Shown one piece after another: positions 19,501 through 29,400 of a DNA stretch of 64,000 nucleotides. Where the stretch lies: NCBI RefSeq assembly GCF_036492245.1, contig NZ_AP025286.1, positions 3,348,001-3,412,000 on the forward strand, given 5' to 3'. How positions within the stretch are numbered: position 1 is the stretch's first letter; each line of letters begins with the position of its first letter. Made by a program: the position numbers and the translations under genes. The notes under the pieces were generated by a model. That model was not told the origin of the DNA and did no database searches. It saw nothing but the letters and a program-made list of their open reading frames with translations. This DNA is from Treponema bryantii (GTDB lineage: Bacteria > Spirochaetota > Spirochaetia > Treponematales > Treponemataceae).

Positions 19501-19720
19501 TCGTGACCTCTTCGGAGAACCAATGAGCGACGACGATCCGTTGTACGATCAGGCCCTCGAAATTGTAGTTCAGAGTGGAAAAGCCAGCGCAAGTTATCTC
19601 CAGCGACGCCTTAAAATCGGTTACAATCGTGCTGCACGTCTCGTAGAAGAAATGGAAGAGCGTGGAATTGTAGGCCCTGCAAACGGTGCTAAACCTCGCG
19701 AAGTAATTCATATTCCATAA
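16562..19720 (+). CDS. ftsK: DNA translocase FtsK/SpoIIIE
   Basis: Septal ATPase that pumps DNA during chromosome dimer resolution and division. 1052 aa. Four TM helices (about 10-135), then a very long acidic Pro/Glu/Asp/Thr-rich linker (about 150-590), then the alpha/beta motor with Walker A GATGSGKS (736-743) and Walker B IVVIIDEFADLM (about 840-851), and the winged-helix gamma domain (about 980-1052: DPLYDQALEIVVQSGKASASYLQRR) that reads KOPS-like sequences. The start ATG is directly preceded by GATAATGG and a GTTCC/GGAAC dyad with no good Shine-Dalgarno, so a leaderless or very short leader transcript is possible. Confidence 0.93.
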   Translation: MRASNKSSIITGVVLLALAALFTISLILLPLDYGVAGPGHNNIIYLLGDMLYSVYGFCSILIPSFLLVSGLSCFASKWTARKTLRLLTALIPFFTCVVTESIIRSIVKVDHSPFAIAKILIALVTGAMLVVIEYLGTGIIADRLNHGGFKNLRKKPLKGKDSADDILSDVEDISEPEETSDEADTELPEFKKLSKLKVPKDTLFGKLKKKFKKADDEDDNDETVVSKPTIFDEILDDVEPYEEEPAAEEETSVEEPVAAEASSLTQEEFAALTTPADELEWPGLPPQPKNLPPEYDADFDENDPALEFPPKDDNTDDTVVEAVEDAQPVAPEKPASDDNNDPYATTRYIDSVVENPLYPHKIVINDDPTPAEEPEKKTPAQPVTEKPKYPTRIQLQDDAVFESKTEPAINTKPAIYNKPAEDANERAVGSYFEDEVDEPKIATKENLYNYFENVDTKKTAPKIEDPYQAEKNQVSEPDETSTAVGDDHQIFSQLAQQEETQEEVNISTAAASVFAAMDADIRKTMPTKAPAANAQSSNPASANNLTRDELSDFFNAQQEENTPKTKEIAANPPKTHRAAKKGPYVIPSDLLTAYKDDQYWIIDDATKQASLNLKQTLSEFNIEADIIGIKKGPVVTMFEILPAPGVKLSKIVALQDNIALSLAAQSVRIVAPIPGKQAVGIEVPNRNRSVVGFREIIEMDLPEWKKMAVPVVLGKDILGKAQLIDLVKTPHMLIAGATGSGKSVCVNSLILSILYKRSFEDVKMILVDPKVVELKLYNNIPHLLTPVITEPKKALQALQWCLCEMERRYALLDSMGVRDISNYNAKIKQQKICTQKLPYIVVIIDEFADLMATSGKELENIVARLTAMSRAVGIHLVLATQRPSVNVITGLIKANIPTRIAFMVASRTDSNIIIDTVGAEKLLGRGDMLYASAVDPAPIRIQGTFVSDQEVENVVTAVKDYGEPDYIDEEIFVEDEEDEARDLFGEPMSDDDPLYDQALEIVVQSGKASASYLQRRLKIGYNRAARLVEEMEERGIVGPANGAKPREVIHIP

Positions 19721-19738
19721 TAAATAACCGGGGTCCCA

Positions 19739-19999
19739 ATGATTCTTGCAATTTTGTGCTTTATAGCCGGTGCCGCACTTATTGCCATCGGCATATACTT
19801 TCTCACTCCAGGCTTCCAGAGCAAAACAAACTTCCGTCACACAAAAGCAATCAGTTATGTTGCACTAGGACTCGGAGCTTTAACCCTCGTCTGGAGCTTT
19901 ATGCTGTTTACCTTCCCACAGGCACAAGCCGCACTCGCATTAGTTTACATGTTCCTTTTACTGGGAGCCGTTACCGCCTTGATGATTTTAATGAAATAA
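19739..19999 (+). CDS. Small three-TM membrane protein
   Basis: An 86-aa hydrophobic protein with three TM helices (about 2-20, 35-55 and 60-83) joined by short basic loops. It begins 18 bp after the ftsK stop with GGGG as a possible RBS, so it is probably co-transcribed with ftsK. I do not recognise the family; a division-linked role is a guess from position only. Confidence 0.55.
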   Translation: MILAILCFIAGAALIAIGIYFLTPGFQSKTNFRHTKAISYVALGLGALTLVWSFMLFTFPQAQAALALVYMFLLLGAVTALMILMK

Positions 20000-20090
20000 A
20001 ACTCCAGACAATTAGTAAATCAAAACACCGAATTTTTTTTACTTTTCAAACAAATTCACTTATAATTTAAATATAGGAGTAAAAAAGTAT

Positions 20091-20423
20091 ATGAATTCAA
20101 TGTTATTAAACATCATCATTCAGACAATGCCAAAAACAGATGCCAATAATTTTGAAGATTCCCGTCTGATTGTTAAACCAAGACAAAAATGGAAGGAAGA
20201 CGGTTTCAAAGGACTCATAATTCTTCTTTTATGTCTCGCCGCAATAATACTTACAGATAAAGTTCCTGTTCCATATTTAGGAAGCATTTTCTTCATTGGA
20301 GGCTTCTTCGGACTGCTATACACCTTAATGTTCACCATCCGCGGCTTCATGGTTTACAAATACTACTATGATATTTACAAAGAAGAAGATTTAAAAAAGC
20401 TCGACGAAAATTATTCAAAATAG
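20091..20423 (+). CDS. Small two-TM membrane protein, unknown
   Basis: A 110-aa protein with a good AGGAG ribosome-binding site 11 nt before the ATG. A soluble N-terminal 40 residues is followed by two adjacent TM helices (about 41-60 and 64-88) and a Lys/Glu-rich cytoplasmic tail. No family is recognised. It is the last plus-strand gene before the Rhs island. Confidence 0.55.
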   Translation: MNSMLLNIIIQTMPKTDANNFEDSRLIVKPRQKWKEDGFKGLIILLLCLAAIILTDKVPVPYLGSIFFIGGFFGLLYTLMFTIRGFMVYKYYYDIYKEEDLKKLDENYSK

Positions 20424-20435
20424 ATTTTTTTTAAG

Positions 20436-20531
20436 AGGGGAAAGCCTTCCCCTGTCTCCAGCCCGCTCCGCGGTCTTCCGCCACCCCTTCCAGCGGGGGC
20501 GGAAATCACAGAGTTCTGTGCCCCCGCAACG
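20436..20531. repeat. GC-rich structured intergenic element
   Basis: This block is far richer in GC than its surroundings. It contains AGGGGAA/TTCCCCT (20436-20453) and a strong compound hairpin: GCGGGGGC (20493-20500) pairs with GCCCCCGC (20520-20527), enclosing CACAGA/TCTGTG. No T run follows on either strand, so it is not a plain terminator. It may be a dispersed REP-like or MITE-like element; this is inferred from composition and symmetry alone. The rest of the gap (20532-20630) is AT-rich with nothing recognised. Confidence 0.5.
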
Positions 20532-20630
20532 CCCCAATAATTCATTTTGTAAATCCACAGTCTGAAAATTCAAATGTATTTTCATTTACAGTTTTGTCTA
20601 TTTCCCCATAATTATATATTTGTATATATT

Positions 20631-20951
20631 TCAACTAACTAAAGCTTTCCCTGTTTTTGTATCAATAAAGTATTTTTTATTATTTTCATTACACAAGGTT
20701 AATTCAGTTCCAATAGGTAAATCAAAAATTGAATCTATAAAAGGCTCAAACTTTACAACTGTTTCCCATGCACAAATAGTAAGATTTGCACTTTCTGCTA
20801 GATACTCTTCTGTGTCGTTTTCAGAGAAAAAACGCCAACCATTATCTATATCATTTATTGAGTTCTCTCTTACACACCATTTTAAGCGGCCATAACCTTC
20901 TAGAATATTTTTTGAAACTACCGCCCCTCCTAAATTACGCTGATTTTTCAT
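20631..20951 (-). CDS. DUF2185/Imm33-like immunity protein
   Basis: 106 aa. The sequence matches the DUF2185 (Imm33-like) pattern: a conserved SK after a small N-terminal strand (GGAVVSKNILEGYGRLKWCVRE), then DNGWRFFSENDTEEYL and a C-terminal FIDSIFDLPIGTELTL. Members are frequent immunity proteins for polymorphic toxins. The ATG overlaps the stop of the ankyrin gene by 4 nt, so the two are translationally coupled at the 3' end of the Rhs island. Its cognate toxin is not obvious, because the adjacent orphan Rhs tip seems to have lost its catalytic domain. Confidence 0.7.
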   Translation of the reverse strand: MKNQRNLGGAVVSKNILEGYGRLKWCVRENSINDIDNGWRFFSENDTEEYLAESANLTICAWETVVKFEPFIDSIFDLPIGTELTLCNENNKKYFIDTKTGKALVS

Positions 20952-21475
20952 AAGTTCTCCAATTTCTTTTTTATATTATCCCATCCATTATTAATAATTA
21001 AATTTCTAATACTAATACCGGCATTATTTTTTATATCAAAATCTTTAATTCGTACAATGCATTTTTCTATGAATGACATTACTTCTGGTGTACGGACTTT
21101 ATAAGATTCAAGCAATAATGTAAAAAAAGCTGTATTTCCAAAAACGTTATCTTTCTGGATTAATGATACATCCTTTTTCAATAAAATTTCACCTATTTCT
21201 ACTGCTCCTTCATATCTAATGTTTGAAGCAAGAATATGAAATTCATTGTATCCAAAATTAGTCACAACATTCACCTTAGCATTATTCATTAATAAAAAAC
21301 GGGCAATATCAAATTTTCTTTGGGAGATTGCATTTTCTAATAATGAGGCACCATTCACAGTTTTGATATCTATTACGTCTTTCAATTGTTCGTTATTTAG
21401 TTGAATTTTTTTACATAAATCTTCTACTGTCCCGAATCTAACTATTGTTGAATAATCTGCATTTTTAATTTCCAT
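20948..21475 (-). CDS. Ankyrin-repeat protein, probable immunity protein
   Basis: 175 aa with three or four ankyrin-like repeats (NGASLLENAISQRKFDIARFLLMNNAKVN; FGYNEFHILASNIRYEGAVEIGEILLKKD; FGNTAFFTLLLES). Ankyrin proteins are a known immunity class next to polymorphic toxin genes. It overlaps the orphan Rhs cassette by 11 nt and the DUF2185 gene by 4 nt, the tight packing of a toxin-immunity array. An intracellular role is expected because no signal peptide is present. A different role for the ankyrin fold cannot be excluded. Confidence 0.68.
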   Translation of the reverse strand: MEIKNADYSTIVRFGTVEDLCKKIQLNNEQLKDVIDIKTVNGASLLENAISQRKFDIARFLLMNNAKVNVVTNFGYNEFHILASNIRYEGAVEIGEILLKKDVSLIQKDNVFGNTAFFTLLLESYKVRTPEVMSFIEKCIVRIKDFDIKNNAGISIRNLIINNGWDNIKKKLENL

Positions 21476-22319
21476 AAATCACCTCATTCATATTTATGAC
21501 CTCTATTGGTCCTTTTGCATAAGGTGGACGACTATTTGAATATGGCTTTTTAACTTCATTAACATTTTTATTCTTAGAAAACTGTTCTTTAAATGTTGCA
21601 ATTATTGATCCTAAATTTTCAGCACTTTTATAAGCTACAAAACTGTCTATTAGACTTTCTCCAATTGCATCTAGTTTATACATAAAAGATGCAAAATATT
21701 GTTTATTCTGTGCTGCTTCATTTGAAGAATTAAAATAGTCTTGTCCAAAATCAAGATTGAACAATCCGCTTATATTATTATCAATTTGTGGACAGATTAT
21801 GTTATTCCATTTTCCGGTATTTGAATATCCTTGATTCTGTAATGCATAGTCTGTTTCCAAATTAAAACTGTTATAATAATCAACAGTATTTTTTTCAGAT
21901 TGCGTTCTTATTTGATAAGCATAATCATCTCTAGTAGGAGAAAGACCTTGCCAATCAACAAGTACAATTGGATTCACGTTACAATAATTCCACCAATTGA
22001 CACCATCACGGATCGGATCAGAAACTGTAAATCGTCCAAGTTCACTGTCATACCAGCGGGCATTGAAATAATACAGACCGCTTGCCTTAACAAAGAACTT
22101 ACCGGTGTAACTTGGGGTAAACTTAGAATCACCCTTTTCATTCAGAATACTTCCGATAGCTTCATAACCTGCTTCCCAGACTACAGTTCCGTTCTCGTCT
22201 GTAACAACTTCAGTTGTACCCAGGTGGTCAATATGATGATAGTATACCACACCTTCGTTTACTTCGCACCATAAAGTTGTGTTAGCCCAGATGTAAGTTG
22301 TTTTCTTTGCGATATTGGA
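21465..22319 (-). pseudogene. Displaced (orphan) Rhs C-terminal cassette
   Basis: The frame is open from just after a TAA (22320-22322) to 21465. It encodes the last stretch of the Rhs core (TTYIWANTTLWCEV, then DHLGTTEVVTDENG, FNARWYDSELGRF, DPIRDGVNWWNYC) followed by a tail unrelated to that of the main Rhs gene. No ATG with an RBS precedes the homology; only an internal GTG at 22250 is available, so it is probably silent unless recombined onto the big gene. The tail ends in SRPPYAKG, the kind of motif that opens HNH-type Rhs nuclease domains, yet the frame stops 16 residues later. The nuclease part therefore looks deleted while the immunity-like genes remain. Confidence 0.72.
21970..22309 (-). 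repeat. Rhs direct repeat, copy 2 (in orphan cassette)
   Basis: About 340 bp aligning without gaps, at a constant offset of 2130 bp, with 24100-24439 inside the main Rhs gene. Scattered base changes are visible. It encodes the conserved end of the Rhs core. Confidence 0.9.
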
Positions 22320-22436
22320 TTATGGCGGTTCCCGTCTGCTTCGCAGCCGGTCGCTTCTTCCCCACCGGAGCATTTTGCCGGCTCAAAGCCGTCGCTCCCT
22401 AGGTGGCCGCCTTCGGTGCAGCTCCACACGCTAACT
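22320..22436. other. GC-rich spacer at the upstream edge of the orphan Rhs cassette
   Basis: An abrupt GC-rich, non-coding block begins exactly where homology to the main Rhs gene ends (near 22310-22320). Short pairings are seen (TCTGCttcGCAG; CCGGT/ACCGG; GCCGGCtcaaaGCCG). It does not match the element at 20436-20531. It may be a scar or mobile junction sequence. Confidence 0.4.
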
Positions 22437-22450
22437 TTTTTTTACTTTAC

Positions 22451-22494
22451 CGAAGAAAATACACTCCCCGTTAAATCTGAATGTATTTTCTTCG
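22451..22494. repeat. 13-bp perfect inverted repeat
   Basis: CGAAGAAAATACA (22451-22463) and TGTATTTTCTTCG (22482-22494) enclose an 18-nt loop, just past the GC-rich spacer. It could be a terminator-like hairpin or the end of an excised element. The rest of the gap to 22600 shows nothing. Confidence 0.55.
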
Positions 22495-22600
22495 TAGCTC
22501 AAAAAGCCATGTCTGTTTGAGTTACTTACATAATGTCAAAGAACTGATTTTACATATATAATGGTTATATGTATGTATGAATTAATCAAATTTAAAAAAA

Positions 22601-23137
22601 TTAAATCTTATCCAATGGAACAAAATACATATTCTCTGAAATTTCATTTATTCTTTTTTCTTTGCGAGTTATTTTATCTCCATTATTATCATATGGATGA
22701 AAATAAAATTCATAATAAATAAATGAATCTCCTCCTAATCTATAATCATAAAATTCGATTTGATTGGAATACATTATATTAAACTTAGTATAAAACAAAA
22801 ATCCAGCAGTCCCTTGTATTGGTATATGTGAACGTTTTTTTGGATACTTTGCAAATATTTCATTTATTGAATTTTTGTTTGGATCCCAAATCTCACCATT
22901 TTGTCCTTTTGGTGAATAACCATATTGAAGAGCAATATTACCCGCAAAAAAGGAACTTGTTGAATTTGAATTTAAAAAAATTAAATTATAAATCTGTCCT
23001 GAAAATATAATTCCAATAAACATTAACAGGAAAGAAAAATCTATTATTATTTGTTTCTGAAATATAAATCCACTAATCAGTAGAAATATATAAGGAATCA
23101 GGCAAATTACCCCTCCTAAACGCCTTCTAATTACCAT
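22601..23137 (-). CDS. Membrane-anchored protein in Rhs island, possible immunity protein
   Basis: 178 aa: two TM helices (about 9-27 and 30-50) and then a soluble domain of about 120 residues, rich in Tyr and Phe, not recognised. AAGGGTGA serves as RBS for the ATG at 23137. It lies between the two-TM candidate immunity gene and the orphan cassette. Position in the array suggests an immunity role against a membrane-acting or periplasmic toxin, but no homology supports this. Confidence 0.5.
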   Translation of the reverse strand: MVIRRRLGGVICLIPYIFLLISGFIFQKQIIIDFSFLLMFIGIIFSGQIYNLIFLNSNSTSSFFAGNIALQYGYSPKGQNGEIWDPNKNSINEIFAKYPKKRSHIPIQGTAGFLFYTKFNIMYSNQIEFYDYRLGGDSFIYYEFYFHPYDNNGDKITRKEKRINEISENMYFVPLDKI

Positions 23138-23257
23138 AATGAATCACCCTTAAGGGAAGAAGTATCAATTATTCCTGACCCAAGAACTTTTTGAGATTTT
23201 GTTTTATTATTTTTCAACATTTTCTTAAGAACATAAATTTATCTTTTGTATATTTAC

Positions 23258-23434
23258 TCAAATAATTCTTTTATAAAAAAACTTGGCATAAATATATATT
23301 GAAGCAAAAATAATAGATACTATAATAATAGTGAATAATTTTGCCTCCTTTGAAGGTATTTTTTGTATTCTTAATTGCATATACGATAATGCTAAACAAA
23401 CAAAATACCCAATTAAAATTTTTAATTCCAACAT
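23258..23434 (-). CDS. Small two-TM protein directly after the Rhs toxin gene, candidate immunity protein
   Basis: 58 aa from the ATG at 23434, 1 nt after the Rhs stop codon, with AAGGA inside the Rhs 3' end as RBS; an alternative in-frame ATG at 23446 would overlap the Rhs gene. Two TM helices (about 3-21 and 34-53) are separated by a short basic loop. The immediate downstream position is the usual place for a cognate immunity gene, and its membrane nature suggests the Rhs tip attacks membranes. The family is not recognised. Confidence 0.58.
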   Translation of the reverse strand: MLELKILIGYFVCLALSYMQLRIQKIPSKEAKLFTIIIVSIIFASIYIYAKFFYKRII

Positions 23435-23435
23435 A

Positions 23436-26400
23436 TTATTCTTCATCCTTATTAAATAACTCAATTGTTGCATTTACTTGTTCTTGATCATTAATTTGAT
23501 AATAAATGATTCCATTATCCCCTTTATTAAGGGAAATATTACCATTTTCAATCATATTATTAATTGACTCTCTTGCAATATAATAGTTTTTTTCAACTGC
23601 GCTACGTGAATCTCCCATTAAATTATTTTCATATACAGATAAAACAAGGTTATCTATTATGTAGGAGTTTGAATCTACTAAAGATAATCCAGTTTTAGTT
23701 ATATCAATAGCATCTGATACTTTTCCTAATATCTTTGCAGCAGAATTAATCTTCTTTCCAATTTTAGATCCTTTTGACATACCATTTGTAAATCTTTTTG
23801 AAATTTCTACTATATCATTAGCTGTACCAATTTTATTTAAAATTGAATTAACTTCTTTAGACATTACATGTCCTGCCGATAAACTTGAATCTATAACCTT
23901 AAGTTTATCAAATGGAGTCATAAAATTTGATAAAGATTTTCCAAACTCACCAATTCCTATTGGATAAAAGTCTAATATATTGTTTGCCAAATTTAATAAT
24001 TTTGTACGTGTTTTATCATATGTAATTATACCATACTTTCCGACCTCTGCATCATAATACGAATAGCAGATCTCTCCAGTGAAATCTAAAAATGAAATGG
24101 GATTCCCATTACAGTAATTCCACCAATTTAAGCCATCACGAATTGGATCGGAAGTTGTAAATTTTCCCAGTTCAGAATCATACCAGCGGGCATTAAAGTA
24201 ATACAATCCACTTGCATTATCAAAGAATTTACCTGTGTAGCTTGGTGTGAACTTAGAATCACCCTTTTCATTCAGAACACTTCCGAAAGCTTCGTAGCCT
24301 GCTTCCCAGACTACAGTTCCGTTCTCGTCTGTAACAACTTCGGTTGTTCCCAGGTGATCAGTATGATGATAGTATACCACACCTGCGTTGACTTCGCACC
24401 ATAAAGTTGTGTTTGCCCAGATGTAGGTTGTCTGCTTTGTATCATTTTCTTCTGAACACTCGTTGTAAATAACGCGGCCGTCAGCTGTGTACTCATAGAA
24501 CTCAGTAACAGTCTTTGCTATCTCTTCATTTTCTACTTCTACGAGATCGCTCGGGTTATAGTTCTGATATGTCTTTTTAACAAGAAGACCTCGGTAATCG
24601 TAAACATAACTTCCGCGTTCCTTTAAGTTAGAACTTCCTTTTCCAGAATAACTTGCTTTTGTCATACGGTTCTGTAAATCGTACTCGTATGTCCAGAGCT
24701 CACCATCTGTTTCAGAGAATGTCCATGCAGAGAAAAGTTCATTTCCAGAATCCTGTGCTTCAGTTCCACGGGCTGTAAGATTTCCGTTCTTGTCGTAGTT
24801 GAAGTACCAGTTTCCAGCTTTCTTTATGAGGTCGCTGTTTGCATAGTATTCATAAAATTTTACACGACCATTTGGATTTGCGTATGTTTCAGTCTCAGTC
24901 AGTCGGTTTCCACGTGCATCATATGAGAATGCATTTACTTTTCCGTTTGCAATGTAACTTACTTCAAACAGGTTCCAGATATTTCCGCTGTATGTTGCGT
25001 GATCTACAGGTGCATAATCCTCATCACGTTCATCCCAAAGGGAATGAAGTTTTACATAACGGGCTTTTGTTTCTTCTTTGAATATTAAATTCCAGCCTTC
25101 ACGGCTGTTTTCCCAAGTTACCTCATCATCATGAATCCAGTTTTCGCCTTTTTCATCACTACTGAGCCATACTTCAAGGTGTTCAGGTTTGATGCGATTA
25201 TTTCTTGCAAATACTTTAAGCGAACAAAGAGTCTGGGCTTTTTCGAGATCTACGATTACAGAACCTGCATAGTAGTCTAGTTTGACAGATTCACTGTTGT
25301 ATATACCTTTTTTCTTTCCGCTTACGTCATTCTGTACGTACAGGAAGTTTGTTTTCTGACTTTCTTTTGTTGAAACTTCAACCTCTGCACCATTATGTTC
25401 GGATATGAGACGTCCCATTTTATCATATTCGTAAGTATTTTTTATATCAGGATTATCAGCAGTTCCCTTTGAAATCGAAGTAATATTTCCAAGCTTATCC
25501 CATCCAAGTTCTCTTGCCTTATACTTTTCAAGATCCCAACTATAGCCACTTAATGTACCTGCTGTATAATCCCATGTTCTGGATGTAACCTTTTTGTTTC
25601 CTGCTGTAATAGAAAGTAAACGTCCAAGTGAATCATATGTTCCATTATCTGCATAAGTTGTACCACTGCCATTATTTATTGCAGTAAGCTGTCCTAATGC
25701 ATTATATGAGTAATCAGCTTTAGAACTATCCGGATATGAAAGCTCTATAAGATTTAATGCATCATCATATTGATATGATGTATTAAACCTCTTTCCAGCT
25801 ACAGATGTTTCAAGAGAAGTAACAAGGTCATAAGCATTAGCTTTATAGTTTCCACTTATAAAGTTTATCTTTGAAACTACCGAGTTATCAGATGCCAGAT
25901 ACATAAAGCAGTTTTTGTCATATGTGTAGCTCTTTGATTCAGTCTTTCCATTTAATGTACGAACTTCTTTCAAGAGTCTTCCGCAGGCATCATATTCATT
26001 ATTAAGTATGATTCCTTTAGGATCTGTCTTTTTGACAAGGAGCCCACGCTTATCATAAGCATAACTCCACTTTGTTCCGTCGTTCTTTTCTTCAAGAACA
26101 GGCTGTCCAAAATCGTTATATGTTATTTCCCAGATCTGGGATCCGCTTCCTTCGTTGTTATTCTCATTACGATAAGTCTGATTACCCCATACATCATATT
26201 TAAAGTCTATATATTTATCATCTTCATCTTTTTGACATGTTACCAGATTAAGTGAATTATACTCAAAAGTCTTATAAGCTCCACTTGCATTTGCAGTTTT
26301 TACAACACGGTTCAGTTTGTCATAATCATTTATTTTTTTCTGTCCGTCAGGGAAATCTGTTTCCAAAAGATTGTTAAGACAGTCATAAGTATATGAAGTT

Positions 26401-29400
26401 ATACAGCCTGATTCAGTAAGAGTCTTAATGTTTCCGACATTGTCATATTCCCAGCTTCTTTCAATACTCTGACAGTTGTCTCCACTAATTTTCTCTGTTA
26501 GTTTTCTGTTGCGACTATCATAGGTCCACTCTGTTAGTTTACCAACTGGTTCACTCATGCTCAGTGCATTGCCTGCTTTATCATAAGTGATTACATATTC
26601 ACGTTTTTCATGGCCTGCAGCAACTTCAGGTAGTACTGCTTCAACAAGACGCTGAAGATCATCATATTTATATTCAGCAACAAATCCCATTGCATCAGTC
26701 TGCTTTATAACCTTATCATTTCTATCATAAACATAAGTGATTACACCGTCTAATGCATCTGTTTCTGTTTTCTTCTGGTTACGTGGAGTATAAGTATATT
26801 CTTTTACATTTTCTTCTTCATCAATTTCTGTACGAATATTTCCATTTGCATCATAAGTATATTTAACAGTACGTACATCTGAAGATGGAGTTCCGTTTAT
26901 AACTGCATACTTTTTAACAGACTCTGCGCGTCCCATTGAATCGTATACTGTTTCTTCAACACGGAAATTATTTTCATAGCCGTTTTTCTTTACAGATGCA
27001 AGTCCCATATCGTTATATTCAACAATGTCTACAGGAATTACAGTCTTTTTTATTTTATTTTCATAAACTTCTACGGAAGGTTTTTCTACCTTTTCAACTT
27101 CGCCGAATACTGAGTAACTTGTTTTTGTATCCTGACCAAGCTGATCTGTTGTTTTAACAACACGGCCATTTGCATCGTATACATAGCTTACAGTCTGATT
27201 TTCGCTTGTATTCATCTTTTTTATCTGAGTTTCTACAAGTCCATCATATGAAAGTTGTTCTAAAGTAGCACTTCCGTTTCCATTATGATTTTCATCATAA
27301 ATAGTTCGTTCAGAAAAATTGTCATAATATACAGTTGTTTTTGTTGTTCCATCCGGATTAGTCTGCTTTACAAGACGGTTCAATTTATCATATTCATAGC
27401 CTGTTACATTTCCGTTTGCATCTGTCATTTTTATGACATTATTATTGTTGTCATATTCCAGAAGTGCTTCAGAAACTTCTTCTTTACCTGAAGAATAATC
27501 ATAAAGCTCCTGTTTAATAAGGTTATGCAGGTAATCATAGAAATATTTTGCATAAATCTTACCATCTTCATGTTTTACCGTAATGGTTCTTGCCTTATCA
27601 TCATATATAATGAAATCAGTTTTTCCGGCAGGATATTCTGTTTTAGTAATACGGTTTAGCTTGTCGTATGAATACTTTATGAGATTTCCGTTTCCATCTT
27701 TTTCCCACAGTTTGCTTGAAGTATAAATACTCTTTGCAGACTCTAATGTAATATCCTTTCCTTCATAAACTGCCTTAGTGTTAATCTGTCCGTTATAGTA
27801 GCTATATGAATAATTTACTACCTGACCAAGAGGATTAACTGTTTTACTTATTTCACCGTCTGCATATTCAGTTGTTGATGCTGCCCAGTGATCCTTGTTA
27901 TAAATACCACTCCAGATATTTCTTCCATACTGATCATAGGCATTTGCGTTGTAAACTGTAAGGTATCCATCATCGATACTCTGTGCAACAAGAAGATTTT
28001 TCATTCCTCTGACTGCAGAATCTTGAGAACCTGGCACACCTTCATATGGGAAGCCTGTTATTTTCGCACTATCGGTTCCATAATATTGGTTGATAGTAGT
28101 CTTTACTCTAGTTGTTACTGAATTATCTTTTCGACTAAGTTTTTCAACCTGTTTTTTTATGTTTCCCCAGTTATCATATTCATAGGTTACTTCAGAAATT
28201 ACAGCATCTCTGTCTGATGTCTCACTTAATAAGTGTGATTTTTTGTTATCCCAGGAATATGATTTAGTCTCATAAATATCACCATTTATCTTTTTGATTG
28301 TTGTTAATGCAAGACGTGTATAATATGCTTTTTCATAATTGCTTTCTTCAGTCATTAATAAAGGAGCACTTATTACATCTATAACGTTATCTTCAACAAA
28401 GGTATATTTATAATATTCTTTACTATTTGTACTATAATCATTTGTTGTTTTTGTATTTCCATCATCAATTATACATTTTGTTACTAGATACTGAGAACCA
28501 TAACCTGTAATATTGTACTCATATTTAGTTTTTTTCTTTAAATCTCCATTAATAATAGTAACTGACTGAGTTAAAAGCTTCTGATAAAAGTCATAACTGA
28601 ATTTTATTGCTGTAGGAATAAAACCTAGGAAATAATCCGCAGGTTTAGTCTCAAACTGACTTAAATCAGCAAGATAATACTCTATTTGAGTTTTACCCTT
28701 TTCTGGAGTAGTTATTTCACTTATAAACTGCGGCCATTCTATACCAAACCTTGCAGTAAGCGTTACTGAATATGCTCCAAATACTTCTTTCAAAGCAGAT
28801 AATGGAGGGAAAATATCCAGCAAAGTAAGGAAAATATTTACCTTAAGGCTACCTCCTCCAGATATTATTATATTTGACTCAGAGTAATCTGATTTATATT
28901 CTGAAGATCTGCCTTGTGCATCTGTAACTTTCTGAAGTTGTGGTAATATTCCCATAAGACTGTCGAGTTTAGGAGATGTATATTCATATGTCCATTTTTC
29001 TGTATTTCCATATGTATCCTTTTTTTCAATTGATGTAATATACGGTCTTAGGAATTCTCCTTCATTATAATTAATCTTAATTTCATTACCGTATGGATCT
29101 AAAATTGATTTTAACAGTCTTCTATTAGTTTCACTATATTTAAAATTAATTACATTTTCCCCTGAAGGGTCTCTAATTTCCTTTATTCCTCCTAAAGGTG
29201 TAAATAAATACTGCATACCATCTTTCATTGTTAATTTTGATTCCTCAATAACCCATCCAGACATTGATATTGCAGTTCTTATAGCTCCTGAAACACTTGT
29301 AGTGCTTGAAGCTGCTGAAAATACTTCAAATAAGCCCTTTTCTATACCTAATGAATCACCTGCTGCCAGACTTGTTTCCAAGTCTGGATTTAAGCTACGA

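Noticed and set aside
18815-19840. 341-codon minus-strand frame opposite ftsK motor region.
   Set aside because: Antisense to Walker A/B coding sequence; composition is that of a shadow frame.
20436-20453. AGGGGAA/TTCCCCT hairpin as a terminator of the 110-aa gene.
   Set aside because: The T run lies before the hairpin, not after it, on the plus strand.
22320-22440. GC-rich block considered as an integron attC site (ends in GCTAAC).
   Set aside because: No matching GTTRRRY-type partner or paired core sites on the left, and no integrase in view.
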